Source of the DNA: SAR202 cluster bacterium
GTDB taxonomy: Bacteria > Chloroflexota > Dehalococcoidia > UBA3495
Assembly: GCA_009392075.1 (NCBI GenBank)
Contig: VFHG01000057.1
Location: 1-6,756, forward strand
Direction of reading: 5' to 3'
DNA length: 6,756 nucleotides
The translations under genes and the position numbers were made by a program. Positions 5,523-6,756 of this stretch are shown here, piece after piece; within the stretch, counting starts at the first letter, position 1; each line of letters starts with the position of its first letter. The notes under the pieces are model-generated. The model was not told where the DNA came from, ran no database searches, and was given only the letters and a program-made list of their open reading frames with translations.

Positions 5523-6688
5523 TGCCGGACACCATCCTTCTCGCGATAAGCCTGACCAATTTTATCTGGTTGGTGGTTGGGCTGTTCATCATGTTCACCG
5601 CCCTATCCGGCGTGGTGCTCTCATTGACTTGGCTAGAACGCAAACTCCTAGGGCGGCTCCAACTGCGTTTAGGCCCAACCCGCACCGGCCCCATGGGGCT
5701 GTTGCAGCCCATGGCCGACGCCTTGAAACTGATCCTCAAAGAAGACATCATCCCTGCCTCATCTGAGAAGGCTATCTTCTGGGTCGCGCCAATCATCGTT
5801 GTTGTCTCGGCGTTCATGATCTGGGTGACCATCCCCGGCACTCAAAATGCAGTGATACAGAACCTGGACCTGGGGCTTTTCTACATCATCGCTTTCTCGG
5901 TGGTCGGGATTCTGGGACTGGTCTTGGCCGGCTGGGGCTCAGCCAACAAATACGGCACCCTCGGCGGTCTGCGAGCGGCGGCTCAACTGATTAGCTACGA
6001 GATACCCATCATCATGGTGGCAATCTCCGTTGCCATGCTGGCCCAGTCGCTGGACTTGCGGGAGATAGTCAATCAACAGGACCGCTACATCTTCTTTCTT
6101 GTGCAACCCCTGGGCCTGGTCATTTTCTTCATCGCCGGACTGGCCGAGGTTGGGAGGACTCCCTTCGACATTTATTTCGCTGAGTCTGAGATTGTGGGTG
6201 GTCCCTTCGTCGAATATAGCGGCGCCCACTGGTCGGTGTTCTTTTTGGCTGAATACATCAACACCTTCGCCATCGCGGCGCTGACCGTGATCCTGTTCTT
6301 TGGCGGTTGGTCCGGCCCGGGTCTCTCTGGCGACTGGGGGATCATATGGTTTCTATTCAAGGTCTATCTGGTAATCATGGTCATCTTCTGGGTGCGCGGC
6401 ACCTTCCCCAGGCTGCGGATAGACCAACTGATGGCCTTCGCCTGGAAGGTCATGGTGCCGATGTCGTTCCTGTTGGTTGTGATGACAGGCGTGTACCAAT
6501 TCTACGAATGGCCCGCCTGGACCCTTACGCTCATGTCCTCGGCCGGTCTCTTGGTGGTCGGTTATTTGATCTACCAGCGAATGACCGCGCCGTCACGGTT
6601 GGTGGTCGAGGTCCGGAGCAGACGAGCCGCATTGGAAGCCGAAAGACAAGCGCAGAGCCAGTCGTCTGACCAAGCCGGAGGAGACTAG
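5522..6688 (+). CDS. nuoH: NADH-quinone oxidoreductase subunit H
   Basis: NuoH (ND1 homologue, 388 residues), the membrane subunit that completes the quinone tunnel and starts the proton channel chain. About eight or nine membrane helices are visible (roughly 15-37, 84-104, 118-138, 158-178, 190-207, 240-262, 273-291, 308-326 and 331-351). Family signatures: E39-R-K-L-L-G-R-L-Q-L-R-L-G-P, L60-L-Q-P-M-A-D-A-L-K-L, K73-E-D, G148-G-L-R-A-A-A-Q-L-I-S-Y-E-I-P, R212-T-P-F-D, and W290-V-R-G-T-F-P-R-L-R-I-D-Q-L-M. The acidic loop usually reading P-E-A-E-x-E is Y218-F-A-E-S-E, lacking its first glutamate. The C-terminal tail (about 355-388) is charged, Arg- then Gln/Ser-rich, and longer than in many homologues. 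ATG 5522 overlaps the nuoD stop by one base and has AGGTGG seven bases upstream. nuoI follows directly. Confidence 0.97.
   Translation: MPDTILLAISLTNFIWLVVGLFIMFTALSGVVLSLTWLERKLLGRLQLRLGPTRTGPMGLLQPMADALKLILKEDIIPASSEKAIFWVAPIIVVVSAFMIWVTIPGTQNAVIQNLDLGLFYIIAFSVVGILGLVLAGWGSANKYGTLGGLRAAAQLISYEIPIIMVAISVAMLAQSLDLREIVNQQDRYIFFLVQPLGLVIFFIAGLAEVGRTPFDIYFAESEIVGGPFVEYSGAHWSVFFLAEYINTFAIAALTVILFFGGWSGPGLSGDWGIIWFLFKVYLVIMVIFWVRGTFPRLRIDQLMAFAWKVMVPMSFLLVVMTGVYQFYEWPAWTLTLMSSAGLLVVGYLIYQRMTAPSRLVVEVRSRRAALEAERQAQSQSSDQAGGD
6677..6683 (+). promoter_or_regulatory. ribosome binding site of nuoI
   Basis: GGAGGAG inside the last codons of nuoH, five bases before ATG 6689, is the strongest Shine-Dalgarno match in the window and supports the start of the partial gene at the right edge. 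Confidence 0.8.
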
Positions 6689-6756
6689 ATGTTTAACAGT
6701 CTGAAGGGTCTGGCCGTGACCTTGGTCTCCACATTCAACGGCCTGCGCGCGCCGGT
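6689..6756 (+). CDS. nuoI: NADH-quinone oxidoreductase subunit I, N-terminal fragment
   Basis: The first 22 codons of a gene that runs off the window, beginning immediately after the nuoH TAG with no gap. The peptide starts M-F-N-S-L-K-G-L-A-V-T-L and continues S-T-F-N-G-L-R-A-P-V, which matches the amphipathic N-terminal helix of NuoI (TYKY/NDUFS8), the subunit with two 4Fe-4S clusters that links the peripheral arm to cluster N2. The ferredoxin cysteine motifs would lie beyond the edge and cannot be seen. The call rests on the N-terminal pattern, the strong ribosome binding site and the common order nuoH-nuoI. Confidence 0.85.
   Translation, partial: MFNSLKGLAVTLVSTFNGLRAP

Overview
The window carries the front half of a respiratory complex I (NADH:quinone oxidoreductase, nuo) operon and three unrelated genes upstream. 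All readable genes are on the + strand. Base composition and codon use look uniform and moderately GC-rich. There is no tRNA, rRNA, insertion sequence or CRISPR array. The organism is a bacterium. The NuoB, NuoD and NuoH sequence variants, the jump from nuoD to nuoH, and a fused CinA-like/nucleotidyltransferase protein would fit an uncultured Chloroflexota lineage such as the Dehalococcoidia/SAR202 group. That placement is an inference from memory, not a search result.

Upstream block (1-2098): the last 71 residues of a TolB-like beta-propeller protein; a flavin reductase-like FMN-binding protein (320-898); and a 384-residue protein (944-2098) joining a divergent CinA/PncC-like domain to a nucleotidyltransferase domain of the NMN/NaMN adenylyltransferase type. 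A hairpin just before this last gene would cover its ribosome binding site.

Intergenic 2099-2232: a weak terminator-like hairpin, then a near-consensus sigma70-type promoter (TTGACA, 18 bp, TATATT) placed to drive the nuo operon with a leader of about 69 nt.

nuo block (2233-6756): nuoA, nuoB, nuoC, two small HicB-like genes, nuoD, nuoH and the first 22 codons of nuoI. Neighbouring genes overlap or sit within 6 bp, so this looks like one translationally coupled transcript. NuoA and NuoH are membrane subunits. NuoB (the N2 iron-sulfur cluster), NuoC and NuoD form the quinone-reducing connecting module, and NuoI would carry two further 4Fe-4S clusters. The NADH-oxidising module genes nuoEFG are not at their usual place between nuoD and nuoH, so the complex may be the 11-subunit form or may take E, F and G from another locus.

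The most unusual feature is the pair of HicB-like genes between nuoC and nuoD. They are recognisably paralogous, have no HicA toxin partner, and are locked into the operon by a 4-bp overlap and 2-6 bp gaps. They look like operon-resident accessory or regulatory proteins rather than a mobile toxin-antitoxin cassette.
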